Part shown: piece after piece, positions 1 to 12,400 of the stretch
Layout of the letters: every line of letters begins with the position of its first letter
How positions within the stretch are numbered: the first letter of the stretch is position 1
DNA from: Lingula anatina
Lineage: Eukaryota; Brachiopoda; Lingulata; Lingulida; Lingulidae
DNA: 64,000 nt
NCBI RefSeq assembly: GCF_001039355.2
Contig: NW_019774070.1
Location: 453,834 to 517,833, forward strand
Direction: 5' to 3'
Program-made: the position numbers and the translations under genes
Notes under the pieces: model-generated
Databases searched by the model: none
The model's input: only the letters and a program-made list of their open reading frames with translations
What the model was told of the DNA's origin: nothing

Positions 1-553
1 CCATTTGTTTGTGAAATGACTATTCCATTCACAATCTCTTGACAAAACATCATCAAGCGAGAGGTATGTTCCGCTCGTTCTATCACGATACTTATTCTAA
101 TGGGATAGTGAAGCGACAATGAGTATTAAAACGTTATATGTTCCTTTAAGAATTGCCAGTCATAAATCTTACCGTACGGGCAATATCATATTGAATCAAC
201 AATCTCAGTAACATATATCTATAAATAAATTATCTTTATTTACCGATTATTGTCATGACGCATCATCGCATATTGGACATAAAGATATGGCATATTTCAC
301 TGTATGCAGGAGACTCGGCTTTCCTGCTGTTGCGGTCGGGTAAATACATGTCGCATTACTCAGAATACAAATTAAAGTCATTTCTGATTCATAGTTTATC
401 CTATTTCTAAGTTACCACAATGCTAATTTGACTTATTGGAAGTTATCATCGGCAAATAAATAAACGGGACAAGAATTACAATAAAAGCTAACAAAAGAAC
501 ATACATACAAATGAAACAAAATATTAGCATTTTAAGCTCTCCAGTAATTCTTA
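1..553. other. Intergenic, nothing recognised
   Basis: AT-rich sequence downstream of the minus-strand EF-hand gene. I see no coding-like frame with splice sites, no RNA gene and no clear repeat. Confidence 0.5.
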
Positions 554-559
554 TTTATT
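554..559 (-). terminator. Candidate polyadenylation signal (AATAAA) of EF-hand gene
   Basis: The plus strand reads tttatt, which is AATAAA on the minus strand. It lies about 70 nt downstream of the inferred stop codon (627-629), a usual spacing. Inference from position and hexamer only. Confidence 0.45.
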
Positions 560-626
560 CTCTCATTTGCAAAATATAAAATATGATTTTTGTGAAAACC
601 ACGTGATATTCTTATGAATGCCATAA

Positions 627-782
627 TTATACAGCAGAGTATGCGCAGAAAACTTGGCGGAAATGGTTACGTAACATCCGCGAATGTATCGCTGTTGGTT
701 TCAGCGCCTTCCAGTGCTGCATTGTCTCACACTGCTGCTCTTCCCTCAAATGGGACTGGTATGCCTTTTTGGCAACTGCAAC
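627..782 (-). CDS. Last exon of EF-hand gene
   Basis: The acceptor CTATCAG is followed by 51 codons and TAA. Residues such as AKKAYQSHLREEQQCE and TMQHWKALKPTAIHSRMLRN suggest a charged helix. The entry phase 0 matches exon 7. The plus-strand ORF over this stretch is an antisense shadow. Confidence 0.5.
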   Translation of the reverse strand, partial: VAVAKKAYQSHLREEQQCETMQHWKALKPTAIHSRMLRNHFRQVFCAYSAV

Positions 783-3034
783 CTGATAGATAAACCATTA
801 AATTTACTTATTATAGCAGCAACATGTCAGCCAAGACTTTGGCTTTTAATGGTATACATGTGGTTAATATTTAAGGGAGGCGTGTTGGAACATTAATTTC
901 TTCAAAATACTGGGAATTAATAACATTTATTTGGGTACCGGTAGGTGTATTCATTATTTCCACCCACAGTTCGTATTTACTTTGCAATTAGTATGTAGTT
1001 TCCATTGTTTCAGTGAAAAAAAAACTATAAACAACAAGCCATTCTTATTTGAGATGTTAAAATGGTTAATTGTGGTATATCTGCACCGTACATTATTCTG
1101 TGTTCCAATAGGACAATTGTAATATATCATTGTACTGGACACCGATATAACATTATAAACATCACGGTAGTGATTTCGGAAAGGAAAACAAATATGATTT
1201 ATATCAAAAGTGTTTTTTTAATTAGTATGAATGCTTATATAAAACGGGGGTGTAGCAATAATGAAAAAGAGGATTTGCTGTAAATGCAGAATTCAACAAT
1301 AAATGGTTTGCTTGCTTTATGCAGGGAATAATATCCGATATAATTCCCTGTTTTAAGTGTGGTCACGTTTAAGCAACCATTCATTCGTGAAACGCGTGTT
1401 GAGATAAGAAAATGAACTGACAAGGCGCCCTCGTTCAGTCTGATATCAGGGACCTCTGAAGTAGTATACAAAATTAAAGTATAGGTCCGATACAATAATT
1501 TTGTAACAGACTATTGGTTGACCCTGTGGTCAGACTGTAGCGCCCTCTATTGGTGTGCCATTCCAGAAAACCGTTACTTACACCGACGCACTTTCTTACT
1601 TTCTGTCGCGTATTTCCCTTGACTGTACTCAAAACTATCTGTCACAATTTTTCTCTTCCTTTTTGTTTTATATCCTTGTTTCAATTGACGGTTAAACAAT
1701 TGATTTTAATTTTCACTTATGTTATTTATTTCTTTGTAATTCAGAAACAGAGATGATTTTTCATCCCGATTGCTACGGCACCATATTCAATAACTGAAGT
1801 TTTTTTTTCTTTAATAAGACTTCACAAGTTCAGGTACTGAATCTAGTGGATATATAATAGAAACAATAAAAGACGTAGAAAGTTGTCTTAAAATTCCCAT
1901 TATACACAAGTTTAAATAACCATTTTAAAACTTACGCTTGTTCTGATATTTGGTAAATCTTCGGCTGTGAGAGTATCAAATCTTCTGGTATCTTTCAGAT
2001 GGATCCCTGGTAGACGAACCCATGTGTGCTTCAAGCGATGTGTCATCCACCCATTGCGACGGTTCCGGGGGTCCAGTGGCCGAAGGTACTACAATGTGAC
2101 CAACAGAATAAAAGTTACTGTATTATACACGGTTTCTGTTATTCATGCACGAATTATTTTAAAAAATTGAATGAAAAAAAGAGAATTGGTGAGAAAAGTG
2201 GATATGTGACGGGTGGATGGTAATTAGCGTTTTACATTTGTGGTCTGTCAAAATATCAGAATTTAAAGTTAAATTGAAAAAAAAAAAGAATAGAAAGATA
2301 CAAAATTACATCTCTTTCGTGTGGCATATTTTCCTGTCTCTGGCCTATGCAAGACACCCTTGGGAAGGAGTCGGAGAGTCTCCCCATGTCAGGGCTCTGT
2401 TCCGCCTCAGGATGCTTCAGTAAAACCTTTATCTTGATTTTCCCTCTTTTCCTGTTCTTCTTGGTGTTGCGCGCCATGTTATGCTTGTAGCTTGTTCTGC
2501 CTGAAGGTATCACGTGGGGTTGTTGGGCATACGGGCTCTTCTCGTACTTCTCACCATATGCTGTGAATTTAAAAGTGTTCTGTAAGAATATGTCATGACT
2601 CATTCAGTGGCAACTTTATTTGTAGATGAAAACATTAAATTTTATACAGCAACAATTTTTGGGAAAACTTTGATTGTGAGGATTAGAGTAAATATTGAGA
2701 TGTGTTGGGGGGGGGGGGGGGCAAATATTATTGTTAACCTGCGTTGTGAGCCCTAATGTTCTCGAAATGCTGGACCAGTTCCTTCTCGTTAAGCCCAATC
2801 ACTCTGGCGCCTGCTGCATAATATCCGACCACATGGGGAGCCTGGACGTGCTTGTATGTCGTGTGGTAGAAACTGACGGACAATAAAACAATACACGTCA
2901 AATCTGTTGTCAGGGAAAAAAAATCATTAGATGCACGCACGCACACATTTGTAAGCATACGCTCAAATACTTTTATTTTGCATATTCAGAATTTGTTTCA
3001 ATTGCAACATATTGTGTTATGAGAGAGATATTGT

Positions 3035-3075
<41 letters not shown>

Positions 3076-4483
3076 TCATACCCCACAATTTCATCCATAT
3101 TTGCCAAAGCACAAGATTTAAGAAATCTTGTCAGCGCATCGTACAGGACGTCAGACCCTCGACTCTCCTTTTCGTCTGCGTGGTTATTTGCTATAGCATA
3201 AAAATAATCTTGCTAAAACATTTTAATAACAATGATGTTCTTTTCTAATTGGAGTGAAAATTCCAAAGCAACACCTCCATTTGATATGCACAATGTATAT
3301 AAATGATATGCACAATGTATATAAAGTCATCCAACACATTACATGTACCTGTTTTCCTTAACAATAAATTGCGCACTATGTTCCATTACGAATTACTTTG
3401 ATCTGAATGCATGTGATGTTTTAACACTACAAAATGTCATAAAAGATATAAAGTTTACCAAAGGCCTCCAAAAATTGTTCCGTGCTTGTCATGATTTCTA
3501 GGAACTCTTCAAAGTCTATTTCACCGCTCTCTACAAGGAATCAGGAAAGAAGCAGTGGAACGAAATAAAGAAATGTGACAAAAGAGAGAGATAGAGAGAG
3601 AGAGAGAGAGTATTAACTTGGCAATGTTATCTGCAGACTATTTCCTTACTTTTATTAACAAATCTTTGCTTCTTTTACAGTGGTATAGTATTGCCAAATT
3701 AACATGGCTTTATTACGTACGGTCCTTGTCTATTTTGCACATAATTTCTCTGATCTCATCGTGAGACAGGGCAACCCCAACAGAACGCAGGGTCTTGTCG
3801 AACTCCTCGGCATCGATGGTTCCTCCTCCATTGCTGTCAAATAGATCAAATATCTCTCGGAACGCTGAAGCGTGGATTAAGTTTACTTCATTGTTAATTC
3901 AACAACTGTCATTTCAATGTGTGTTATAACTACAACGAGAATGAAAGATGCTAAAGAAAAATCGTTCGACTTTGATACATGTAAATAGTAATACAGGGTA
4001 CGTGTAACAATCATTCTACGAGAAGAATTCAGTCTTTTTTAATGTGACATAATCTGTTTATTTGAATGTCTATCAGTGACAGACGTTAATGTCTTTCTTA
4101 GCGCACGTCACTTCTTAGTGTCGTGTAGCGACTATAATCTCTATAACGTGGGCGGCATGGGCGCCTTAGATGAGATTGTCTCTAACCATTTTGACAAAAT
4201 AAATTCAAAATAATTTTAAATTACTACCTGCAATTTGAGAGGACGTCAATTCTGCATTTGATTTCTCGCTGTGAGTAGATGATCTCGGCAAATTTTTTAA
4301 ACCTTCGCCTTTGCTTGTTGCGTTGCTATCGTAATTCACCACTGACAGGTGAAAATGGTGGTTCTTTTTGCTTTGTGATTGTTTCCTTTTCCGTGCCACA
4401 TCCTTACTTATTGCATTGCGCCGCCCCTTGTACCAATTTCCAGGATTCTGATAGTTATGCGATTTTTTACGCTGTTCGCTCAT
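627..4483 (-). CDS. EF-hand protein, centrin/calmodulin-like pair plus novel C-terminal half (8 exons)
   Basis: Coding exons on the minus strand, 5' to 3': 4228-4483, 3721-3864, 3459-3530, 3082-3175, 2739-2872, 2310-2560, 1936-2088, 627-782. They total 1,260 bases (419 residues plus stop). Every GT-AG junction keeps the frame, which is strong internal support. The start is the first ATG (MSEQRKK), followed by a Lys/Arg/Ser-rich leader of about 85 residues. Two EF-hands follow: loop 1 DSNGGGTIDAEE, with Gly at position 5 where an acidic or polar ligand is usual, and loop 2 DKDQSGEIDFEE, fully canonical. The spacing resembles one centrin lobe. From about residue 160 on, the sequence (including KELVQHFENIRAHNA and KRGKIKIKVLLKHPE) matches no family I recognise. 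The second half is basic. Likely Ca2+-binding; function unknown. Least certain are the exon 6 donor (GAT|GTAATT) and the last two exons. Confidence 0.72.
783..1935. other. Last intron of EF-hand gene
   Basis: AT-rich intron of about 1.15 kb with no further coding-like exon fitting phase 0 on either strand. A minus-strand open stretch near 1300-1470 has an acceptor only in phase 1 and was not used. Confidence 0.5.
1936..2088 (-). CDS. Exon 7 of EF-hand gene
   Basis: Fifty-one codons open across the whole exon, bounded by TTGTAG and GTAAGT, with phase 0 at both ends. The composition (RPLDPRNRRNGWMTHRLKH) looks like real protein. A second frame is also open over part of the exon but stops before the donor, so the full-length frame is preferred. 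Confidence 0.55.
2310..2560 (-). CDS. Exon 6 of EF-hand gene (basic C-terminal segment)
   Basis: The acceptor TTCACAG gives phase 1, matching the previous exon end (AAC GCA G). The donor GAT|GTAATT leaves phase 0, matching the exon at 1936-2088. The residues are strongly basic around KKNRKRGKIKIK. An acceptor 19 bases upstream (TTCTTACAG at 2580) would run into a stop within four codons. Without the internal donor the frame would read into a low-complexity hydrophobic tail ending near 2256, so the donor choice decides the C-terminus. Confidence 0.6.
2707..2721. repeat. Poly-G tract (15 nt)
   Basis: Uninterrupted G run in an intron of the EF-hand gene. It is a site of likely length error or polymorphism. 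Confidence 0.9.
3039..3073. repeat. (GA)n microsatellite
   Basis: About 17 GA dinucleotides, immediately beside the donor of exon 4 (3082-3175). The small plus-strand ORFs across it are low-complexity artefacts. Confidence 0.9.
3282..3325. repeat. Perfect 22-bp tandem duplication
   Basis: Two head-to-tail copies of the unit tgatatgcacaatgtatata plus aa, lying in the intron between exons 3 and 4 of the EF-hand gene. Confidence 0.9.
3583..3610. repeat. (GA)n microsatellite, interrupted
   Basis: A GA run broken once by GATA, in the intron between exons 2 and 3 of the EF-hand gene. Confidence 0.85.
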
Positions 4484-4541
4484 ATTATTTTAGTCCCCGG
4501 CAAACATGTTGCTTGTTGGATTACCCATGTTTTTTCTACCA

Positions 4542-4601
4542 TGACGTCATCCTGGTTATGACGTAAGTCACACTGCGCTGTCCGTTGTCTTCACGACGTC
4601 A
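4542..4601. promoter_or_regulatory. Cluster of CRE-like (CREB/ATF) sites
   Basis: One perfect TGACGTCA and two one-mismatch variants lie within 60 bases, about 60-120 bases upstream of the EF-hand start codon. CREB/ATF factors bind this octamer in animals. Use here is not demonstrated. Confidence 0.4.
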
Positions 4602-5125
4602 CGTCTCCCAATGTCAGGGACGAGAGTTTACGGGTTTACAATTTGAATTTTATGTACATATATTTTATGTCTGAACTCATCAATAGATAGATGACTGAAT
4701 AAATATGGCGCAGTTGCACCGTCCTCGCGATGAAATCTGACTGTTCGGTGTGTCACGCAAATTCGACGAAAACGAAAAAAATCTAGATATTGAATTTCGG
4801 AGAATTTTACCTTTTTAAAGCCGATTTATCACTATGGGAATTGGTTGGACAAAAAGCCCACATTTCCCAACTGACTAATCTAATAGTCGTTTTCTTTGCA
4901 AATAAATGCGGCGGGAAATGGATCTGAAAAAAATATTTGAGTTCATCATCGATCTTCGATCATTGAAACTTTCTGTTAAATACTGGAGACATTTAAAATA
5001 TTCATTTTTAAAGTATTTGTGTTGCACATATGTTTTTTTCAGTTATCTATCTACAAGTTGTGTTTGCCCCCCCCCCCCCAAATAAAACCACGCACGTAAG
5101 AAAGGAAGCGAGCGCTTGAAAAAAA

Positions 5126-5126
5126 T

Positions 5127-5191
<65 letters not shown>
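5126..5191. repeat. Compound (GT)n(GA)n microsatellite
   Basis: About 12 GT units run directly into about 20 GA units. Small ORFs through it on both strands are artefacts. Confidence 0.95.
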
Positions 5192-5192
<1 letters not shown>

Positions 5193-5401
5193 ATGGACTT
5201 CAAGAAAAGGAATTAAGAAAAAACTCGACACATATTGCATGAAAGACATATTTCATGGTCTCGTCGACGCGTTTAAATCAGTGTGCAACTTTAAATGTTC
5301 GTCACTTAGGATTAAGCGTTTTAAATAACAATTGATCTTCCAAATCTTTTCACAAGAACTGCGCCTTTCAAGTGCTGGGTCCACAGTTTACACAGCACAC
5401 C

Positions 5402-6185
5402 ATGGTCGATATTCAATACATTGTTTACAATGGATACAAGATGGCGACCTGCAGTGGAGCTGGGAGAGAAAGAAGTCAAGACTTATACCTTCGCGAGGAA
5501 ATCGGGCTCAAAGTAAGTGCGATTTTCTGCTCGTGTGATCGACAAACATCTTGTGATTCTCTGCTGAATGTTAAGTCACCTTGAGAGAGATGTGTGATTA
5601 AACATACAGCTTGCTGAAGAGCAGGGCATATCGCATATACGCTGTAATAACTACGTACATGTATGCACTTGTAACAAATCTGCAATATGAATATGGCCTA
5701 TACCAGCGATTTCACATTTTGTTTTTTCTCAATGGTGGTTGGTAGTATTTTAGAATCACAACACTTCTAAAAGTTCGGTAGCTGGCGTCTCACAAACAAT
5801 GTTGTATTTGTAGCCAATTTTACAGTGAACTACATGTAATGGTTACACGTAACATACGGTATGTAGACTATATTATCAAGTACTGTCATGAATTAAGAGT
5901 TAACAAATTAAATAACGACGGTTAAACGAATAATTTGACAGATAGTAGTACATTTGACCTTTTATGTCAACAAAACTTTTATTTACATGACAACATCGCG
6001 AGCAGTCTCCATGCATGCCTGTTTGTCCTTATGATGTACACCTACCCGGTACTTGTTGAACTCATACGAACCATTTAAATTTTAGAATTATTTCTGTTCA
6101 GGTTCATCGGGTGATTATAGTATTGTTTATTCTTTCCTTGCAGGATCTCTGTTTTCATATCGATCATTTGAAGGCATTACTGTAG
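5402..6185 (+). other. Candidate 5' UTR exons and spliced upstream ORF of ankyrin gene
   Basis: A donor at 5512|5513 (AAA|GTAAGT) and an acceptor at 6143|6144 (CTTGCAG|GATCT) can join a non-coding first exon to the exon holding the main ATG at 6192. If so joined, an ATG at 5402 opens a reading frame of about 50 codons across the junction. It ends in TAG at 6183-6185, six bases before the main ATG. The transcription start is unknown, so this is inference. Confidence 0.4.
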
Positions 6186-6191
6186 CTCAAC

Positions 6192-7082
6192 ATGGCAGGG
6201 GAGATGTCTGAGCTTGAACAGGTAGGCTTGGAACGCTCCATTATGGCTGCATGTCGTTGCTGTTGCTATTTAACTTGCTTATCACACGTGTGCGCGTTGG
6301 TGTGTGCGTAAAAGCGTGCAAAATCAGTGTATTCAAGTATACATATAATTCTTGAATCTGCTCTCTCTCTTTCTCTCTGAATGTGTGTCTGATGATTAAA
6401 GATTGATTTAAAAAAAGCTACAGTGACCCAAATGCCAATGAGATATATGAAGCTTCTGATATATTTGCCATCTACTCTAACTTGCTTCTTTCTTTAAGAC
6501 TGCCATAGGCAAGGCGATTTACAGTGAAGACTTGTATCTGTTAAAGAGATTGATTGCCACTAAGTCAGATGTCAACAGGAAGAGATATTTACGTGAAGTC
6601 GATGTGGATGACGTACTTTATAAGGATAAAGTGAGTTGCTCTTAAACTACTATGATTAATGACTTTTTAAATATTTTTGTCACACGTGTGTGTATGCGTG
6701 TGACAAAAATAACATCAAGTACACATACGGTATGTGTACTAAATCACATTATTACGCGTGGTCCTCAGTCTGGTAGATATTAGCTTGATATAAAATGCTT
6801 AATGAATGGATTGATGTATTTTGTGGATAAGATAATTTTCGTAGTTTCAGCATGACAATAATTTAGAATATGTAATCAAAAATAAATAAAAAGAAATGAA
6901 AAGACGATATTGACAAAAATAAAGATCACGCATTGCATTGCAGAAAGGCAACACTTACTTACATTATGTGTGCACCATGTACCGCCCGTTCATTTTCCAC
7001 ACACTGGTTGCAGCAGATATCGACATCAACGCTCAAAATAAGGTGAGTAATGAAACAAATTCACCGCAAACACACACACACG

Positions 7083-7113
<31 letters not shown>

Positions 7114-9427
7114 GTTAAAAGAAAAAAGTTTTTTTTAGATATGAACAAACGAATGTTTTTTATCTCCTCTATTTGTTTTTTTGAATTACGCTTGGAGGTT
7201 GTGTTGAAAATGATTTGGATTGGAACATCGACAACTGCATCTCCTGGTCTCTCCAGAGCGCCCCAATCCCCCGCTTTCCCTCTAAGAGCTCTGCATATCA
7301 AATTGAAATACGCAAGACCAGCGTTGTTGTAATAACGTCACGCGTCACCTTTTTTTCACCCTTGTTGACACCGGAGGGCGTTGTGTGTCAAGAACAATGT
7401 GCGGCTGGGAAAAGTAGCATGCACGCGATGTTCGCACTAATTATGCCTCACCGATGGTTTAAATATAAATCAAGTCAAGAAAAATTGAAAATAAAACATG
7501 AGGGGACAATGAAGAGCTTGCCCTTACATCAGCAGTGAGCCGACCTCCTACTCTAACTTTATTCAAAATGATTGAATACATCAAAGGCTTCTGTGTAAAA
7601 ATAACGTCTACTCCTCCTACGCTGCTCCTCATTACTCTTCAGTGCTATTTGCAATATGTCTAAAATTCTTATATAAAGGGAGTGGATATTAATATGGTGT
7701 TCATTTCAAGCTTGACTCTCGATTATATTTATTCTCGGGTTACAGTTTATTCCATTCTCTATTTTCTATTAATAATATTTATAATAAGATTTATTTGGTG
7801 TCGTTGTCGTGGAATCAATGGCTAAAAAATATGTCGGCAACCCTGTAGCATCTTAATGCTCGTTCTAGGACGGAAGCACTGCTCTCCACGTGACAGCACT
7901 TCACAACGAGCCCGGCCACGTGGCCGATCTTATGGCATGCGGGGTGGATCCCTTTATTAGAAATAAAGTAAGTCAATATAAAACATTAGCAAAAGCCTTA
8001 AAATCACGTAGGAAATAATTCTTTCTTTTCAGGGTGTAAATTTAGAAGTAAATTTGTTTCCCCCCTTTTTGTCAGCGCTGTAATCTTAATCTCCTAATCC
8101 TTGTTTATATTTACGTTACGATTCGAGTGTATTTTATTCATTTATCATTTTTTCAGGCTAATAAATTGGCCGAGGAGATACCTCAACACTGTAAATACTG
8201 GCACGATTTTTACAAGAAATATAGCGTAAGTGGGAAAGTGTTCAATATTTTGTTTAAATTTGTTACTTTTGTGAGCATGACATGAAAGAAGGGACGTTGA
8301 GGATCATAGCAATGAGGGGGGACAACTGAAACAAATTTGACTTAAATTTCAATACACATCAAATTGTGCAAATCTTTATCGCATTATATCATATTATACA
8401 TAAATATACATGTATATATCCTCTTCCAAGTATATAGTATACTAGTATAGGGTTCGTTTGGTATAGGGTTCGTCGAGTTTCAGTCTTTTGATAAGATACA
8501 TGTATCATCGCCTTTGACGGACTTACTGGGTTCATGTGGAGGAAAGTAATCTTATTCGCAGGGGGTCGCTGCATAGCTAAATATCGGTGACGTGTTACCC
8601 AAGTCTTTTAAGAAATGACCACATTTACGAATCATATCCCCAGCTACCTGTATCATACTGTATCATATTGTAAGTGGAATGAATATATCTGTTACAGCCA
8701 GGTCCTTTCCAAACTATCGAGGACCACGATCTCCAGCGCTTAGACGAACTGATCCAAAACTGGTGTAAGCTCAGTGTAGAACGGGTTAGTGAAAGCGTGT
8801 TTTATTTTCTATTCTTCCTTTTGTTGTCTTTAAGAAAAATAAAACACACAAATCAGATTTTTCTAAACAAACTAGCACAATGTAAGAAATGTTTTAAAGA
8901 CGCCAGAATTAATAAGTTAATTGCAATATCATTATATGAACAACACTTATGAATTTAAATGAACAATTACGATACATCTTTTGACATTCCTTTGTATAAA
9001 ACCAGTATGTCTCCAGTTACATTCATAAAAGAATGAGGCTGTTTGCAATATATTGCTTACATGGTGATTTTGTTGACGTTTTAGAATGGGTGCCAGCTCA
9101 TACGCTATGCTGCCAGCAAACACTACACAGACATGGTGTTGTTGGTTGACAAGATGAAACCAACTTTGGTCAGTATTCATATTCGGTTGTCATTTATAGT
9201 GTGATTTAATCCGTAGGGAGCGGAGATAGACAATATTTTTGCATTGGTGCCGTATTGACACTAGTTAATTTACTTAGAAAGGGGAAATTCAGTACCCTCC
9301 ACCAGATTCTACCAGGGCCACAGACTGATTTTTCACTAGATAGTCACAGATGTCTCTTGCTAATTCTTAACAATTCTTTCTGCATGGAATTAATTTCATC
9401 GCTCAGCTGTCCTAGACATTTAGGATG

Positions 9428-9475
<48 letters not shown>

Positions 9476-12400
9476 CGTTGTTCTATTATTTTCTTTCACC
9501 TAAATTGTTTGATATCATATTTGAGTTTCCATAACTGTCAGTTAAGTATGTTTTTATAGGCCGTCATATATGCGGTTCTTGAGGCTGATGTGGAAAAACT
9601 AAGACAGGCTCTCCAGAAACCGTGCGACGTCAATTTTCTTAATAAGGTGGGTGACTATAACATCGAGCCCCTCCAAGTATCAGTATTGCGAATCAGTAAA
9701 TCTGGTCAGTGAACCAAATAAAAGAAAATAACACAACTTATTTTCTTTAAGGTTGATAACAAAAGTTCCGTTTATTTATGTCTTCATCTTATTGTTTATT
9801 TAATTGTTTATTTATTTATTTTGGGGATTGATTTAAATGAAGTTTCTCTGTTCATTTATGTGGTATAGTGCATGGTTTGAAATAATCTGTCGCTTATGAT
9901 GCCAGTTCAATATGTTCAGGTTCATTAGCTGATACAGATGCCGTAGTATGAAGCGTAGGCGGTGTTGTGGGAGGTAATCAGCCAGTAATCACGTTTGATT
10001 CTAAATGGAATTAATTAATTGCATTTTAGTTACAAAAATAAATTTAAAACACCATCAAGAAAGAGGGTTGTAGAAAGTGCTAGGCTTACTGATCAATGCC
10101 ACCTCTTTCCTTCGTTATAGGTTCTCATACTCAGAGAATTGTCTAATAATAGAATAATGTTTTGCATTTGCCAGATCTTTAAAGATCTGTAAGTTTAGTC
10201 AAGGACGTTCAATTGACGTCGTTGGTTGAGTGTTCTAAAAAAACGATATATTTGTCTGAAACTTACTTAACTATTTCTGTTTAAATTTTCTAATACCAAA
10301 GACTGGGAGTCAAATACTGTAGATATTTAGCTAAATCTGGTATTCAAATGTTGGATCCTGGGCTAAATTGAACCCGTTCCTCTTTGCGCGTTTTAGTGCA
10401 GTCTTTACAAACACTCATGCTGATATACCGCAATAGCCCAAGTCAGGGAATTGCTGTATATTTAGTGTACACATACAGCGTTGTCTAAATATGAAATAAA
10501 TTTCAGGATAGGGCTCGTCCCTCAATGTGATCCCTTCTTAGACCAACCCCTTGCATAAACTCTCAACTGCATTCCCCCTCGCCCCAGACTTGCCCCCTAT
10601 TTTTTTTAGGTGGCAAACCGTCGAAAAAAAAAAAACAGGTTGGAATCGGATTTCCATATTATGCAAATTTTCCATATTTTCTTTACACATGTATTACGTG
10701 AGAATGATATGAAGATTCCGTCTTAAGGCTGCTGATGCCTGAAAGTTTAAAGCAACTTTAACACTTCATTATATGTCACTTGTGTCGTATTTCGCTCCAG
10801 GGAGCGGCTAAGCAGCACATCTTGCAGTACGCCCTTACACTGGGGGACACAGAGATGATCACTTTGCTGTGTGACGCAGGAGCAGATGTCAACACAAACT
10901 TGTTGGTACATGGGTACATAAGAGTGAGTGTTTTTTTATATTTGTCCTCTCAACAATATACATAAATAACCAACAGAGGCGATAATTAATGGATACGAAT
11001 GGGTGGTGTTTTGTTATTCAGAGATTTTTTGAGGAAAGAGTATTCTAGTCGTTGTGGATCTAATTCACACTTAATATTAAAGTTTTAGTATGATGTGGAT
11101 TTTCACGAAAGCGAATTATTTTATGATTTAATTTCTGTCGATCCCTGCCTCCTATCTAGTATACATCATGATGCTTACACGTCTTTTCCTTTTAACAACC
11201 CAAGGCTCCTCTTTATTTCGAAGTTATCAATGAAAAAGCCAATCCAATTTCAATGATGACTGTGCTGAACTCAGACACCGTAGATTACACCTTGAAGGAC
11301 GAGGTTAGTAAAATGATATCTGCCAGAGATGGTAACGTTAACAGGGGAAAAATAATTACGCTACACGTATGTTATCCAGTAGCCAAAATAATGGGTTTTT
11401 ATACATGCACACTTAAATTTACTCAAAGAAAATAAAATTGTAGACACGCGCCCGCGCGCGCGATTTTTATTTGCATTTCTACATCTAACCTGCTAGGCCA
11501 CTTAAAAAATAACGTAATACTTTTCTATTTCTAAACATCTGAAGTGATGATCAATCCAACATGCCTTGTGTAATAATGCCAAAAATCAATAGTTTGTATT
11601 ATGTATTATATTTTGTGTGATTCAGAGTGGACGGACGGCACTCATGTACGCCATGGATAAGTCCAACGGCTACGTCAGCACGGAAATGATCCAGTATTTT
11701 ATAGAACAAGGCGTGGATATAGCGGAACGAGATGTAGTGAGTATTGAGAGGGCACGCTTTTCAAATATACGTAGCCAATGGACCTAATGAGAGACTCTCA
11801 TTAGGTCCATGCGTAGCCATACTAGTACATGTATGAATTCCAAGTGGTATCACATAAAGGTGTGGTCCACTTAAAGCAGACGTAGAAGTATCAGCTCTTG
11901 TATATTCTGACCACTAGCACTCCATTGCCAAAAGCATTATTGCTCCAGTACAGCATGGTTGTTCACTTTAGCACACCTGAGTAAAGTACAATTATTAATG
12001 TATGTTTATATATGTATGTTTAAAAAGATTTAATAACATATAATATATTGCTGATAGAGCTAGTAATACTTTAACCTCACACTTGTTTTTTTTTTCAGAC
12101 TGGCCTTACTGCAAGAGATATAGCAAAACTTTCGAGACGGAAGGACATTGTTGGGATTATCGACCAGGTTGGTCATACATGTACATTGTACCCGGCTCAA
12201 ACCATTCCTGTAGATTATACGCTATTTAAAAACACGTATTCCCAATAACCCAGGCACACATTGCCATTTAGTTATTTCATTACATGACCCAGGTTCTAAT
12301 GACACAATGATCATGACTTGATTTTTATTGGACTTGGTAGTGTGAATTTAGGTAAGTCGACGAGACGACAAAGAAGTGTGAATTTTATTACCCTAAGTTT

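Larger units (their letters stand above)
4484..5330. promoter_or_regulatory. Shared 5' region between head-to-head EF-hand and ankyrin genes
   Basis: About 0.85-0.9 kb separates the minus-strand start codon at 4483 from the first plus-strand non-coding exon, which ends at 5512. It holds a palindromic CRE-type octamer TGACGTCA at 4542-4549, a variant TGACGTAA at 4559-4566 and CGACGTCA at 4594-4601. Further right are a poly-C run (5068-5079) and a compound (GT)n(GA)n microsatellite (5126-5191). That it acts as a bidirectional promoter is inference from layout. Confidence 0.4.

Noticed and set aside
684-896. 70-residue plus-strand ORF
   Set aside because: It lies antisense to the better-supported last exon of the EF-hand gene and has no splice or domain support.
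1235-1495. 86-residue minus-strand ORF
   Set aside because: Its only acceptor gives phase 1, which does not fit the neighbouring exons, and the sequence is not protein-like.
2256-2309. Read-through extension of EF-hand exon 6 ending in a Phe-rich tail
   Set aside because: The hydrophobic low-complexity tail is implausible. The donor at 2310 gives phase 0, fits the next exon and makes the whole CDS divisible by three.
3012-3248. Plus-strand ORFs through the GA repeat
   Set aside because: Low-complexity Glu-Arg translation of a microsatellite, overlapping the real exon on the other strand.
7141-7538. Two plus-strand ORFs in ankyrin intron 3
   Set aside because: The flanking exons join in phase 0 without them, and neither shows ankyrin signatures.
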